64,000 bases of DNA, taken from contig NZ_NSGG01000017.1 of the NCBI RefSeq assembly GCF_002295065.1, positions 55,905-119,904 on the forward strand, written 5' to 3'. Position 1 is the first letter of the stretch. Every line of letters starts with the position of its first letter. Below the pieces are notes generated by a model. That model had not been told where the DNA came from and searched no databases. It saw only the letters and a program-made list of their open reading frames with translations. Source of the DNA: Mesorhizobium sp. WSM3859. GTDB taxonomy: Bacteria > Pseudomonadota > Alphaproteobacteria > Rhizobiales > Rhizobiaceae. A program made the position numbers and the translations under genes. Positions 31,760-40,477 of the stretch are shown in pieces.

Positions 31760-32965
31760 CTAGCCCACAGCCAGCCGTCTCCTCACCACCGCCGCATGAA
31801 AGCGCGCCCCGTGCAGCAGGCCTTCGTCGTTGAAGTCGTAGGCCGGGTTGTGCAGCGGCGCGGTGTCGCCATTACCCATGAAGACGAAGCAGCCGGGCAC
31901 GTGGTCGAGGAAGCGGGCGAAATCCTCCGAAGCGGTCATCGGCTCAGCCGCGACGCGAACAGCGTCGTCGGCAGCGACGCGAACAGCGTCGTCGGCAGCG
32001 ACACGGACAGTGTCGTCGGCCAACACCGTCCTGGCCGCCGCAAGTGCCTCGTCGACCAGCGCCGCGTCGTTGATCAAGGGCACGAACTCGCGCGTGTAAG
32101 TGATTTCGGCCTCTACGTTATAGGCCTGCGCCGTACCCTCTCCGATGCGGCGCATCTCCTTCTCGATCGCAGCGCTCACCTCGGGGCGGAAGCTGCGGCA
32201 GTCGCCCAGTATGCGCGCCATGCCCGGCAGCGCGTTGCGCGTGCCGTCGGTGATGAGCTCGGTCACCGAGACGACGCCGATATCGGCGGGGCTCAGGCGC
32301 CGCGAGACGATGGTTTGCAGGTTGACGACCAGCGCGCAGGCGGCGACCAGCGTCTCCTGGCCGGCATGCGGCCGCGCCGCGTGGCCGCCGAGGCCTTTCA
32401 GCACGATCTCGAAATTGTCCTCTGCCGACATGACCGGACCGCTACGGGTCTCGAAATGGCCGACGGGCAGGCCCGGCATGTTGTGCAGCCCAAAAATCTC
32501 CTCGAAGGGGAAGCGCTCGAGCAGGCCGTCGTCCAGCATGGCCAGCGCGCCCCTGCCCCATTCCTCGGCCGGCTGGAAGATGAAGCGCACCGTGCCGTCG
32601 AAGTCGCCTTCGCCGGCGAGCAATTTTGCCGCGCCGAGCAGCATCGAGGTGTGGCCGTCATGGCCGCAGGCATGCATGGTGCCGGGCGTTTGCGAGCGCC
32701 AGGCCTGCGTGCCCTGCTCGGCGATGCGCAGCGCGTCCATGTCTGCGCGCAGCGCAATGGCGCGGTTGCCGCTGCCCCGGGTCAGCGTGCCGACGACGCC
32801 GGTGCCGCCTATGCCCTCGGCTACGTCCAGCCCGAACTCCCGCAACTTCCCGGCGACGAAAGCGGCGGTGCGCTTTTCCTCGAAGCCGAACTCGGGATGG
32901 GCGTGGAGATCGCGCCGCCACGCCGTCATGTCGCGGTGAAGAGCTTCGAGGTCGAGTCTGGCCAT
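31760..32965 (-). CDS. M20-family amidohydrolase (hippurate-hydrolase type)
   Basis: 401 residues. WRRDLHAHPEFGFEEKRTAA starts the domain. TMHACGHDGHTSML and FQPAEEWGRGA carry the metal ligands and catalytic Glu, and GLHNMPGLPVGHF follows; dimerisation domain from about 180. Enzymes of this group deacylate N-acyl amino acids in the cytoplasm. A triplet of 24-bp repeats (31951-32022) adds three DDAVRVAA-type units before EPMTASEDFARF. The gene lies downstream of dpaL and a Liv transporter, suggesting that its substrate is an acylated amino acid taken up by the cluster. Confidence 0.92.
   Translation of the reverse strand: MARLDLEALHRDMTAWRRDLHAHPEFGFEEKRTAAFVAGKLREFGLDVAEGIGGTGVVGTLTRGSGNRAIALRADMDALRIAEQGTQAWRSQTPGTMHACGHDGHTSMLLGAAKLLAGEGDFDGTVRFIFQPAEEWGRGALAMLDDGLLERFPFEEIFGLHNMPGLPVGHFETRSGPVMSAEDNFEIVLKGLGGHAARPHAGQETLVAACALVVNLQTIVSRRLSPADIGVVSVTELITDGTRNALPGMARILGDCRSFRPEVSAAIEKEMRRIGEGTAQAYNVEAEITYTREFVPLINDAALVDEALAAARTVLADDTVRVAADDAVRVAADDAVRVAAEPMTASEDFARFLDHVPGCFVFMGNGDTAPLHNPAYDFNDEGLLHGARFHAAVVRRRLAVG
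31951..32022. repeat. Three tandem 24-bp repeats inside the M20 gene
   Basis: CGACGCGAACAGCGTCGTCG + GCAG is repeated exactly at 31951-31974 and 31975-31998 and imperfectly at 31999-32022. In frame it adds eight residues per unit (DDAVRVAA), a likely slippage expansion. Confidence 0.9.
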
Positions 32966-33035
32966 CGGTCGCCCAAAGCCTTTTCTTAGAGCGTTTCACC
33001 GTTTCACGGAAACGGCGAGCAGCTCTATCTTTTTG

Positions 33036-33089
33036 TTTCTACGCAATTCCCGACGGAAAACCGCTCACACTTTTCCTGGAATTGCTCCA
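33036..33089. repeat. Dispersed repeat family C, copy 1
   Basis: Contains GCAATTCCCGACGGAAAACC and TTTTCCTGGAATTGCTCC, an inverted pair around a GGAAAACCG core. Near-identical segments are at 40331-40388 and 42537-42590. It lies just beyond the dpaL stop. Confidence 0.8.
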
Positions 33090-33111
33090 GCACGGAGAAC
33101 CGGAACTGCTC

Positions 33112-34308
33112 TCAGGCAGTTTGCAGGAACACCTCTTCGGGCGCCATCCCGACCAGCTCGGCAAAGCGGCCATGATCGGTCGCGCCCTCCGAGTTGATGA
33201 CGAGCACGCGCGAATGCCTGTCGAGGCCGAGCGCGGTGCGCATTTGCTTGTCGTCGGCGGCGCGGACCAGCCCGGCGAGGCCTGCCCCGCCGCTCTCGCC
33301 GGAGACAATGGCCGGGTCATTGCCGAGGGGTCGCGCCAGCCGCTTCATCACCGCGACCGCATCGTCTTCCTCCACCGTCATGAAGGCATCGCCGACGCGC
33401 GCCAGCACGCGCCAGGCGACGAGCGAAGGCTCGGCGCATTCGAGCATCGTCATGACGGTCGGCTGCTGATGGGCGATCGTCACCGGGCGACCGGCCTCGG
33501 CCGAGGCGTAGACGCAGGCCGAGCGCCGCGGCTCGACCACCACGGCCTTCGGCCGCCTGTCGCCCAGCATCACCGCCATATGGCCGGCAATCGCCGCGGC
33601 GAAGCCGCCGACGCCGGCCTGCAGGAAGACATGCGTGGGTGGCTTGGGCAAAACCCGCAGCGTCTCGCGCACGATCACCGTATAGCCCTGCATGACCAGT
33701 CCGGGGACGCGCTCATAGCCGAGCCAGGAGGTGTTGGAGACGATCTTCCAGCCGCGCTCGGCGCCGACGCGCGCGACCTCGCGCACCGCATGGTCATAGC
33801 CGCCCTCGACCTCGACGATCTCAGCGCCAAAGCGGGCGATGGCCGCGACACGCTCGCGGCTTACGCCGGCATGGACGAAGATCACCGAACGCGCGCCGAC
33901 GAGGCTGGCACCCTGCGCAACCGAGCGACCATGATTGCCGTCGGTGGCGCAGACGAAGATCATGCCGGACGCGATCTGGCGCACCCGGGCGTCGTTTATC
34001 TCGCCGATATCGACGTCGCGGCCGAGCCACTTGCCGGCCTCTTCCAGCACCAGCCGCATGACGGCATAGGCGCCGCCCAGCGCCTTGAAGCTGCCAAGGC
34101 CAAGACGCTGGCCCTCATCCTTGACGTGAAGCGAGGCGATACCGAGCTCACCGGCCAGCGCCCGCAGGGCGAGCAGTGGTGTTTCGGCATGGTCGTCGCG
34201 CGCCTCGAGATAATGCTCGGCACGCGCGCCGCCCGCCATGCCGAGAGACTCGGCATCGGCGGCAACCAACGGCTGGTTGTGTTCTGGACGTTGGTTGAGC
34301 AGCAGCAT
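33112..34308 (-). CDS. dpaL: Diaminopropionate ammonia-lyase (PLP enzyme)
   Basis: 398 residues from ATG 34308 (GGAAGACTAGC upstream). LGSFKALGGAYA carries the PLP lysine (Lys75); VCATDGNHGRSVAQGA and FLQAGVGGFAAAIAGH are cofactor-binding loops. The enzyme converts 2,3-diaminopropionate to pyruvate and two ammonia in the cytoplasm. Neighbours are an M20 amidohydrolase downstream and a Liv-type ABC transporter upstream, all on the same strand. The enteric ygeX/ygeY pair joins the same two enzyme families. The 277-bp gap to livM could hold a separate promoter. Confidence 0.92.
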   Translation of the reverse strand: MLLLNQRPEHNQPLVAADAESLGMAGGARAEHYLEARDDHAETPLLALRALAGELGIASLHVKDEGQRLGLGSFKALGGAYAVMRLVLEEAGKWLGRDVDIGEINDARVRQIASGMIFVCATDGNHGRSVAQGASLVGARSVIFVHAGVSRERVAAIARFGAEIVEVEGGYDHAVREVARVGAERGWKIVSNTSWLGYERVPGLVMQGYTVIVRETLRVLPKPPTHVFLQAGVGGFAAAIAGHMAVMLGDRRPKAVVVEPRRSACVYASAEAGRPVTIAHQQPTVMTMLECAEPSLVAWRVLARVGDAFMTVEEDDAVAVMKRLARPLGNDPAIVSGESGGAGLAGLVRAADDKQMRTALGLDRHSRVLVINSEGATDHGRFAELVGMAPEEVFLQTA

Positions 34309-34585
34309 GCTAGTCTTCCTGCAAGGCACTGAAACTCTGGCGGGCGCGAATCGGGCGCGATTCTTGCGCTTTAAATGGCTAAGTGATTGAAGTTTGTTTC
34401 TATTGGATGTCGCCGAATGTTCGTTTCGGAGGGATCCGATACCCAACTTGACTATTTTTGGGGGTATTTCGCCCCCGCGGCACGATGGGACGCCCGGCTG
34501 GCTACCGATTGATCCCGCAAGGAACGCGGGTGGGTGTCGCAGACGCCAACATCTTGGTTGGCGAAGGTCACGGACTCGAAGCGCG

Positions 34586-35557
34586 TCAGGCTTTCGCCGG
34601 CACTCGCGGCCACCTTGCATACACCTCGCCCACAATCCCGCGTCGGAAGATCAAGACGCAGACCATGAAGATGAGCCCGGTGGCGATGGTCACGGGGAAG
34701 CCGGAGGTCGCCAGCGTATTCTCCAGGCCGACGACCAGCCCCGCCCCCACTACCGGGCCGACCATAGTGCCGATGCCGCCGAGCAGCGTCATCAGGATCA
34801 CCTCGCCCGACATCTGCCAGGTGACGTCGGTGAGCGTCGCGAATTGGAAGACGATTGCCTTGGTGGCCCCTGCAAGGCCGGCAAGGGCCGCCGACATGAC
34901 GAAGGCGGCGAGCTTGTAGCGGCCGACGGAATAGCCGAGCGAAATGGCGCGGTTCTCGTTCTCTCTTATCGAGCGCAGGATCATGCCGAAGGGCGAGTTG
35001 ACGATGCGCCAGACGGCGAACACGCCGATGAGAAAGACGGCGAGCACGAAGAAATACATGTTCATGGTGACGTTCAGGTCGACGATGCCGAACAGCGTTC
35101 CACGCGCCACGCCCTGTATGCCGTCCTCGCCTTCGGTGAAGGGCGCCTGGACGCAGAAGAAATAGAACATCTGCGCCAGCGCCAGCGTGATCATCGAGAA
35201 GTAGATGCCCTGCCTTCGGATGGCGAGAAAGCCCATGACGAGGCCCATTCCGGCCGCACCCGCGGCGCCGAGCAGGATGGCGGCCTCGGGCGGCCAGCCC
35301 CAGGCCTTCACGGCATAGGCACAGAAATAGGCCGCGCCGCCAAAGAAGGCGGCATGGCCGAAGGAGAGCAGGCCGGTATAGCCGAGCAACAGGTTGAAGG
35401 CGCAGGCGAAGAGCGCGAAGCACAGCATCTTCATGACGAAGATCGGATAGACGACAAAGGGCGCGGCGATCAGCGCCAGGATGCCCAGCGCAATCATCGC
35501 GCGCTCCAGCCTGACGGAGGCCACGGCCCGTTCCTGGTGCAGGGTCGCCTCGCTCAT
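34586..35557 (-). CDS. livM: Branched-chain amino-acid ABC transporter permease, LivM type
   Basis: 323 residues, about eight to ten hydrophobic helices, with FNLLLGYTGLLSFGHAAFFG and the EAA-like loop GSIRENENRAISLGYSVGRY. Inner-membrane permease partner of LivH. It is the last gene of livKGFHM. ATG 35557 lies one base before the LivH stop region. Substrate class amino acid; the actual ligand is not shown. Confidence 0.93.
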   Translation of the reverse strand: MSEATLHQERAVASVRLERAMIALGILALIAAPFVVYPIFVMKMLCFALFACAFNLLLGYTGLLSFGHAAFFGGAAYFCAYAVKAWGWPPEAAILLGAAGAAGMGLVMGFLAIRRQGIYFSMITLALAQMFYFFCVQAPFTEGEDGIQGVARGTLFGIVDLNVTMNMYFFVLAVFLIGVFAVWRIVNSPFGMILRSIRENENRAISLGYSVGRYKLAAFVMSAALAGLAGATKAIVFQFATLTDVTWQMSGEVILMTLLGGIGTMVGPVVGAGLVVGLENTLATSGFPVTIATGLIFMVCVLIFRRGIVGEVYARWPRVPAKA

Positions 35558-35558
35558 C

Positions 35559-36446
35559 TCAGGCGTCCCTTCCGAACAGGCCGGCGGGCCTGAGAAGCAG
35601 TATGATCGCCATGATGACGAAGACGACGAGGTTCGAGGCCTCGGGATAAAACACCTTGGTCATGCCCTCGGCGAGGCCCAGCATGTAGCCGGTTACGATC
35701 GCGCCCAGGATCGATCCCATGCCGCCGACCACGACCACCGCAAACACGACGATGATCAGGTCCGAGCCCATCAGCGGACTGACCTGGTAGACCGGCGCGG
35801 CCAGAATGCCGGCGAGCCCAGCGAGCGCCGCGCCCAGCCCGTAGGTGAGCGTCAAGAGCAACGGCACATTGACGCCGAAGGCCTGCACCAGCTCCGGATT
35901 CTCGGTGGCGGCGCGAAGATACGAGCCGAGCCTGGTCTTCTCGATCAGCAGCCAGGTGCCGATGCAGACGATGAGCGAGGCCACCACCACCCAGCCGCGA
36001 TAATTGGGCAGGAACATGAAGCCGAGATTGGTGCCGCCGGCAAGCAGCGCCGGCACGGCATAGGGATTGCCCGAGACACCGTAGTAATAGCGGAACACGC
36101 CTTCGATCACCAAGGCGAGGCCGAAGGTGAAGAGCAGCCCGTAGAGCGGGTCGAGGCGATAGAGCCGCGACAAAGCCAGCCGCTCGACAGCCATGCCGAA
36201 CAGGGCAACGATCAGCGGCACGAGAACCAGCGCCGGCCAGTAGCCGATGCCGAGATGCACCAGCAGCAGATAACCGATGAAGGCACCCAGCATATAGAGG
36301 GCGCCATGGGCGAAATTGATGATGCGCAGCAAGCCGAAGATGACGGCGAGGCCGAGGCTGAGCATCGCATAGAAGGAGCCATTGATGAGGCCGACAAGGA
36401 GTTGGCCGAGCAGAGCCTGGATGGGAATGCCGAAGATCATGGTCAT
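35559..36446 (-). CDS. livH: Branched-chain amino-acid ABC transporter permease, LivH type
   Basis: 295 residues with VGLINGSFYAMLSLGLAVIF, LRIINFAHGALYMLGAFIGY and the LivH core VVGGMGSILGAIVTGYMLGL. Eight predicted helices in the inner membrane. Separated from livF by seven bases and from livM by one, so co-transcribed. Confidence 0.94.
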   Translation of the reverse strand: MTMIFGIPIQALLGQLLVGLINGSFYAMLSLGLAVIFGLLRIINFAHGALYMLGAFIGYLLLVHLGIGYWPALVLVPLIVALFGMAVERLALSRLYRLDPLYGLLFTFGLALVIEGVFRYYYGVSGNPYAVPALLAGGTNLGFMFLPNYRGWVVVASLIVCIGTWLLIEKTRLGSYLRAATENPELVQAFGVNVPLLLTLTYGLGAALAGLAGILAAPVYQVSPLMGSDLIIVVFAVVVVGGMGSILGAIVTGYMLGLAEGMTKVFYPEASNLVVFVIMAIILLLRPAGLFGRDA

Positions 36447-36453
36447 TTGGCCA

Positions 36454-37158
36454 TCATACTCCCAGCACCTCGTGTAGCCTGCCTGTGTGCGCGGAAAGCT
36501 CCCCGACAGGGAACCCCTCCACGACCTTGCCGTGGTCCATCAGGTAAAAGCGGTCGGCGATGCGGGCGGCGAAGCGGAAGTTCTGCTCGACCAGAAGAAT
36601 GGTCATGCCGCGCTTCTTCAGCGTCGCCAGCAACTCGCCGATGCGCTGGACGATGACCGGCGCCAGGCCTTCGGTCGGCTCGTCGAGCAAGAGCATCTCG
36701 ACGCCGGTGCGCAGGATGCGGGCGATGGCCAGCATCTGCTGCTCGCCGCCGGAAAGCTTCGTGCCCTGGCTGTTGCGGCGCTCCTTGAGGTTGGGGAAGA
36801 GCTCGAAGATTTCCTCCACGCTCATGCCGCCCTTGGCCACGACCGGCGGCAGGATGAGGTTCTCGTCGACAGTCAGGGTGGCGAAGATGCCGCGCTCCTC
36901 CGGCACGAAGCCGATGCCCTGATGGGCGACGCGGTGCAGCGGCAGGCGCATAAGGTCCTTGCCGTTGAAGGAGATGGAGCCTGTGCGCTTGCGGATCAGC
37001 CCCATGATGGCACGCAGGGTCGTCGTCTTGCCGACCCCGTTGCGGCCAAGCAGCGTCACGGTCTCACCGCGCGTGACATCGAGATTGACCCCGTGCAGCG
37101 CATGGCCCTCGCCGTACCAGGCATGCAGATCTCGCACGGCAAGCAGCGGCTCACTCAT
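36454..37158 (-). CDS. livF: ABC transporter ATP-binding protein, LivF type
   Basis: 234 residues. Walker A GRNGVGKTT, signature LSGGEQQMLAIARIL, Walker B LLLDEPTEGLAP. Cytoplasmic ATPase of the transporter. Start ATGA overlaps the LivG stop (37155-37158). Confidence 0.95.
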   Translation of the reverse strand: MSEPLLAVRDLHAWYGEGHALHGVNLDVTRGETVTLLGRNGVGKTTTLRAIMGLIRKRTGSISFNGKDLMRLPLHRVAHQGIGFVPEERGIFATLTVDENLILPPVVAKGGMSVEEIFELFPNLKERRNSQGTKLSGGEQQMLAIARILRTGVEMLLLDEPTEGLAPVIVQRIGELLATLKKRGMTILLVEQNFRFAARIADRFYLMDHGKVVEGFPVGELSAHTGRLHEVLGV

Positions 37159-37967
37159 GCCCCGCCCTCTTCGTGCTCGGTCCCCATATAGGCAACGCGC
37201 ACGCGCTCGTCCTGGCTGACGGTGGCATAGTCGCCGGCCGCCAGCACCTGGCCGCGCTGCATGACGGTGATCCAGTCGCAGAGATCGGCGACGACAGTGA
37301 GGTTGTGCTCCACCATCAGCACGGCGCGGTGCCTGGCCAGCGAGCGGATGATGCCGGAGATCATGCCGACATCCTCATGCCCCATGCCGGCCATCGGCTC
37401 GTCGAGCAGAAGCACTTTCGGGTCGAGCGCCAGCGTAGTGGCGATTTCAAGCACGCGCTTCCTTCCATAGGAAAGATCGCCGGCGAGACGATGCGCGGCG
37501 TCTTCCAGCCCGACGACGGCCAGCAACTCGCGAGCCCTTGGCGTCAACTGGTCGAGCGCCGAGACCGGACGCCAGAACTGGTAGCCCAGCCCGCCCGGCC
37601 TCTGTAGCGCTACGCGCACATTGTCGAGCACGGAAAGATGCGGAAAGATCGCCGAGATCTGGAACGAACGGACCAGCCCCATGCGCGCCACTTTCGCCGG
37701 CGGCGTGCGGGTGATGTCGGTGCCGAGCAGTTCGATCCTGCCGCTGGTCGGCTGGAGGAATTTGGTCAGCAGGTTGAAGATGGTGGTCTTGCCGGCGCCG
37801 TTCGGACCGATCAGCGCGTGGATCTTGGCGTGATGGATGTCGAGGTCAAAATCCTTCACCGCGACGAAGCCAGCGAAGTCGCGCCGCAAGCCGCGGGCGG
37901 AAAGGACCACCCGCGGCCTGGCTTCGCTGCCGTCCGGCCGGACGGCCATCGTTGTTTCAAGCATCAC
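37155..37967 (-). CDS. livG: ABC transporter ATP-binding protein, LivG type
   Basis: 270 residues. Walker A GPNGAGKTT, signature in LSYGRKRVLEIATTL, Walker B LLLDEPMAGMG. The Q-loop region SFQISAIFPHLSV is typical of LivG. It overlaps livK by ATGA (37964-37967) and livF likewise. Confidence 0.95.
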   Translation of the reverse strand: MMLETTMAVRPDGSEARPRVVLSARGLRRDFAGFVAVKDFDLDIHHAKIHALIGPNGAGKTTIFNLLTKFLQPTSGRIELLGTDITRTPPAKVARMGLVRSFQISAIFPHLSVLDNVRVALQRPGGLGYQFWRPVSALDQLTPRARELLAVVGLEDAAHRLAGDLSYGRKRVLEIATTLALDPKVLLLDEPMAGMGHEDVGMISGIIRSLARHRAVLMVEHNLTVVADLCDWITVMQRGQVLAAGDYATVSQDERVRVAYMGTEHEEGGA

Positions 37968-39172
37968 TTGGTGACGAGCGGGCAGCCGCTGTCTTCGGCC
38001 TTCATGAAGGCCTTGTCGCCCGGAATGGTCGCCAGATAGGTGTAGTAGTCCCAGTCCTTCTTCGACTCTTCCGGCTTCTTGACCTGGTAGAGATACATAT
38101 CGTGCACCATCGAGCCGTCGGCCTGCACTTTGCCATTGGCGGTGAAGACGTCGTTGACCGGCATCTCATGCAGCTCCTTGGCGACGGCCTCGGTCTCGTC
38201 GGTGCCGGCCTTGTCGATGGCCTTAAGATACTGCGTCACCGCCGAATAGGTGCCGGCCTGGATCATGTTGGGCATGCGGTTGGTGCGCTTGAAGAATTTT
38301 TGGGCGAAGTCACGGCTCTTGTCGTCGCGGTCCCAGTAATAGCCTTCGGTGAGCACCACGCCCTGCGCCGCCTGCAGGCCGAGGCCATGCACTTCGGCGA
38401 GCGTGAAGAGGAGCGCCGCCAGACGCTGGCCGCCGGCGACGATGCCGAACTCGGCCGCCTGCTTGATCGAGTTCGAGGTGTCGAGTCCGGCATTGGCAAG
38501 GCCGACGATCTTGGCGCCGGAGGACTGCGCCTGCAGAAGGAAGGACGAATAGTCGGTGGCGCCGAGCGGATAGCGCACCTCGCCCAGCACCTTGCCGCCG
38601 CTCGCCTCGACCAGCTTGGTGGTCTGGTCCTTGAGCGAATAACCGAAGGCGTAGTCGACGGTGATGAAATACCAGCTGTCGCCGCCCTGCTTGACCAGCT
38701 CGCCGCCGGTGCCGACCGCCTGGGAGTGCGTGTCGTAGGCCCAATGGAAACCATAAGGCGAGCACTGCTTGCCGGTCAGATCGGTGGAGGCCGCGCCGGT
38801 GACGATGTCGATCTTCTTCTTTTCCTTGGAAATGCCTTGCACGGCGAGCGCCACCGACGAGGTGGTGAGCTCCATGATCGCGTCGACCTGCTCGGTGTCG
38901 TACCACTGGCGCGCGATGTTGGAGGCGATGTCCGCCTTGTTCTGATGGTCGGCGCTGACGATCTCGATCGGCGCCCCTTGCACCTTGCCGCCGAAATCCT
39001 CGACCGCCATCTTGGCCGCCTCGACCGACCATTTGCCGCCGAAATCGGCATAGACGCCCGACTGATCGTTCAGGATGCCGATCTTGACATTGCCGTCGGA
39101 GATTTCACCGGCCGCCGCCGGCATCGCGGACGCCGCGATGAGCGCGGCCGAGACGAGATAGGATGCTTTCAC
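37964..39172 (-). CDS. livK: Periplasmic amino-acid-binding protein, LivK type
   Basis: 402 residues from GTG 39172, chosen because GGAGGAACCATCA precedes it and the signal peptide KASYLVSAALIAASAMPAAA follows directly. Mature GNVKIGILNDQSGVYADFGG is the type I binding-protein start; later KIVGLANAGLDTSNSIKQAA and a Tyr-rich C-terminus (DYYTYLAT). Delivers an amino acid-like ligand to LivHMGF. Related proteins bind aromatic, branched-chain or amide ligands, so the substrate is open. First gene of the operon. Confidence 0.92.
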   Translation of the reverse strand: MKASYLVSAALIAASAMPAAAGEISDGNVKIGILNDQSGVYADFGGKWSVEAAKMAVEDFGGKVQGAPIEIVSADHQNKADIASNIARQWYDTEQVDAIMELTTSSVALAVQGISKEKKKIDIVTGAASTDLTGKQCSPYGFHWAYDTHSQAVGTGGELVKQGGDSWYFITVDYAFGYSLKDQTTKLVEASGGKVLGEVRYPLGATDYSSFLLQAQSSGAKIVGLANAGLDTSNSIKQAAEFGIVAGGQRLAALLFTLAEVHGLGLQAAQGVVLTEGYYWDRDDKSRDFAQKFFKRTNRMPNMIQAGTYSAVTQYLKAIDKAGTDETEAVAKELHEMPVNDVFTANGKVQADGSMVHDMYLYQVKKPEESKKDWDYYTYLATIPGDKAFMKAEDSGCPLVTK

Positions 39173-39511
39173 TGATGGTTCCTCCCTTGTGGCCAACCAC
39201 CAGAAACGCGGCCGCCTTGCAATGGTTCAACTGTCGGTGGGATTTGTTGAGGAAACGGGGAATGCGTATCGCTCGCCTTGCCTCCTCTTACGGGAACACG
39301 CCGCCGTGTGCTTGGGTGGACGAGCGCGAGCCTAGCACCCACCCCTCAGACCGAGAATGCTATTTTCGTAGTATGGAGGACGGGCAGGTCGACGATCGCC
39401 GGGAGCTACAAAGCCAGTACGGCGGCCTATCGGCTAAGTGTTTTCCGATTTCGCGACCACCCAGCGGAAAAACCATATTTTCAGAAGCTTACCCAGCAAA
39501 TCCGACTTCGC
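39173..39511. other. Region upstream of livK, no gene recognised
   Basis: About 340 bp between livK and the next SDR gene stop, both on the minus strand. It should hold the liv promoter, but I see no clear -35/-10 pair and no terminator. Plus-strand frames here lack ribosome-binding sites. Confidence 0.45.
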
Positions 39512-40216
39512 TCACCACGGCAGCCGCTTGCCATCGCGAAAGAAGCCGCCGGTCGGGCCATCGTCCGGCAGGGTCGCGGCCCAGACGATGCCGGCAGCAC
39601 CCTGCGCCACGGGGCGTCCGCCCGGGCCGCCCATGTCGGTCGCGACCCAGCCGGGGCAGATCGAATTGACGAGCACGCCCGAGCCGCGCAGCTCGGCCGC
39701 CAGGATGCGGGTCAGCGCGTTGAGCGTCGCCTTGCTGGTCGAATAGGCCGGCGCGCCGGCGCCCATCGAAGCGAGCGAGCCGCCTTCCGACGAAACATTG
39801 ACCAGTCGGCCATGGCCGGAGGCGCTGAGCAGCGGCGCAAAGGCGGCCGCCACGCGCCAGGCGCCGAAGACATTGGTCTCGAATGCCTCGCGGATCGTCT
39901 TCCAGTCGGGCCTTAGCGCCCGCGCGGACGGGTCGTAATGGATGGCGGCGTTGTTGACCAAAACGTCGGGCCGGCCGAAGCGGCGCTCGACCTCCGCCGC
40001 GGCGTGCGCGGCGGCCTCATGGGCGGCGACATCCAACGCGATGGCCTCGACCTTGCCGCCGAGCTTCCTGGCCGCCGCCTCGCCCTTGGCGAGATCGCGC
40101 ACGCCGATCAGCACGGTGACGCCGAGTTCGGCCAGTTGCCTTGCTGTTTCCAGGCCGATGCCGCGATTACCGCCGGTGACCAGCGCCACCTTGCCGGAAT
40201 TCTTGGTGTTGGTCAT
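39512..40216 (-). CDS. SDR-family oxidoreductase
   Basis: 234 residues from ATG 40216, with GGAACAGGAGCG upstream. Rossmann motif TGGNRGIG, NNAA at DVLVNNAAIHYD, Ser in VNVSSEGGSLAS and YSTSK as the catalytic Tyr-Lys. Resembles plant/bacterial carbonyl-reductase-like SDRs using NADPH. Substrate unknown. Monocistronic. Confidence 0.9.
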   Translation of the reverse strand: MTNTKNSGKVALVTGGNRGIGLETARQLAELGVTVLIGVRDLAKGEAAARKLGGKVEAIALDVAAHEAAAHAAAEVERRFGRPDVLVNNAAIHYDPSARALRPDWKTIREAFETNVFGAWRVAAAFAPLLSASGHGRLVNVSSEGGSLASMGAGAPAYSTSKATLNALTRILAAELRGSGVLVNSICPGWVATDMGGPGGRPVAQGAAGIVWAATLPDDGPTGGFFRDGKRLPW

Positions 40217-40330
40217 CGCTCCTGTTCCTTCAATTTTCTTATCGACAGCCAAGATGGCATCGATCACGCCGACCGATTAGAGCGCCGAATTGGCACTCAT
40301 TGCGCAATGCAGCTCATGAATGGGCGCGGT

Positions 40331-40388
40331 CTTTGTTTCTGCGCAATTCCGGACGGAAAACCGCTTCGCAGTTTTCTGGAATTGCTCC
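40331..40388. repeat. Dispersed repeat family C, copy 2
   Basis: CTTTGTTTCTGCGCAATTCC then GGACGGAAAACCGCTTCG and TTCTGGAATTGCTCC, matching 33036-33089 and 42537-42590. Confidence 0.8.
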
Positions 40389-40477
40389 TGGGCCGAATGG
40401 TCCTAACTCAGGTGGAGGACTCTACTGGCCGGACCGACAGAGATTGGCGGGCATTTTGGACGATCTGGGCGGTACGC

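Noticed and set aside
31951..32022. CRISPR-like array
   Set aside because: Repeats are directly adjacent with no spacers and lie in a coding frame.
31649..32989. Plus-strand frame of 446 codons over the M20 gene
   Set aside because: Antisense of a well-supported enzyme; composition is Arg/His/Gln-rich as expected from reverse GC-rich codons.
34394..36656. Plus-strand frames of about 390-400 codons across the liv operon
   Set aside because: Antisense shadows of livM, livH and livF, which have clear family motifs.
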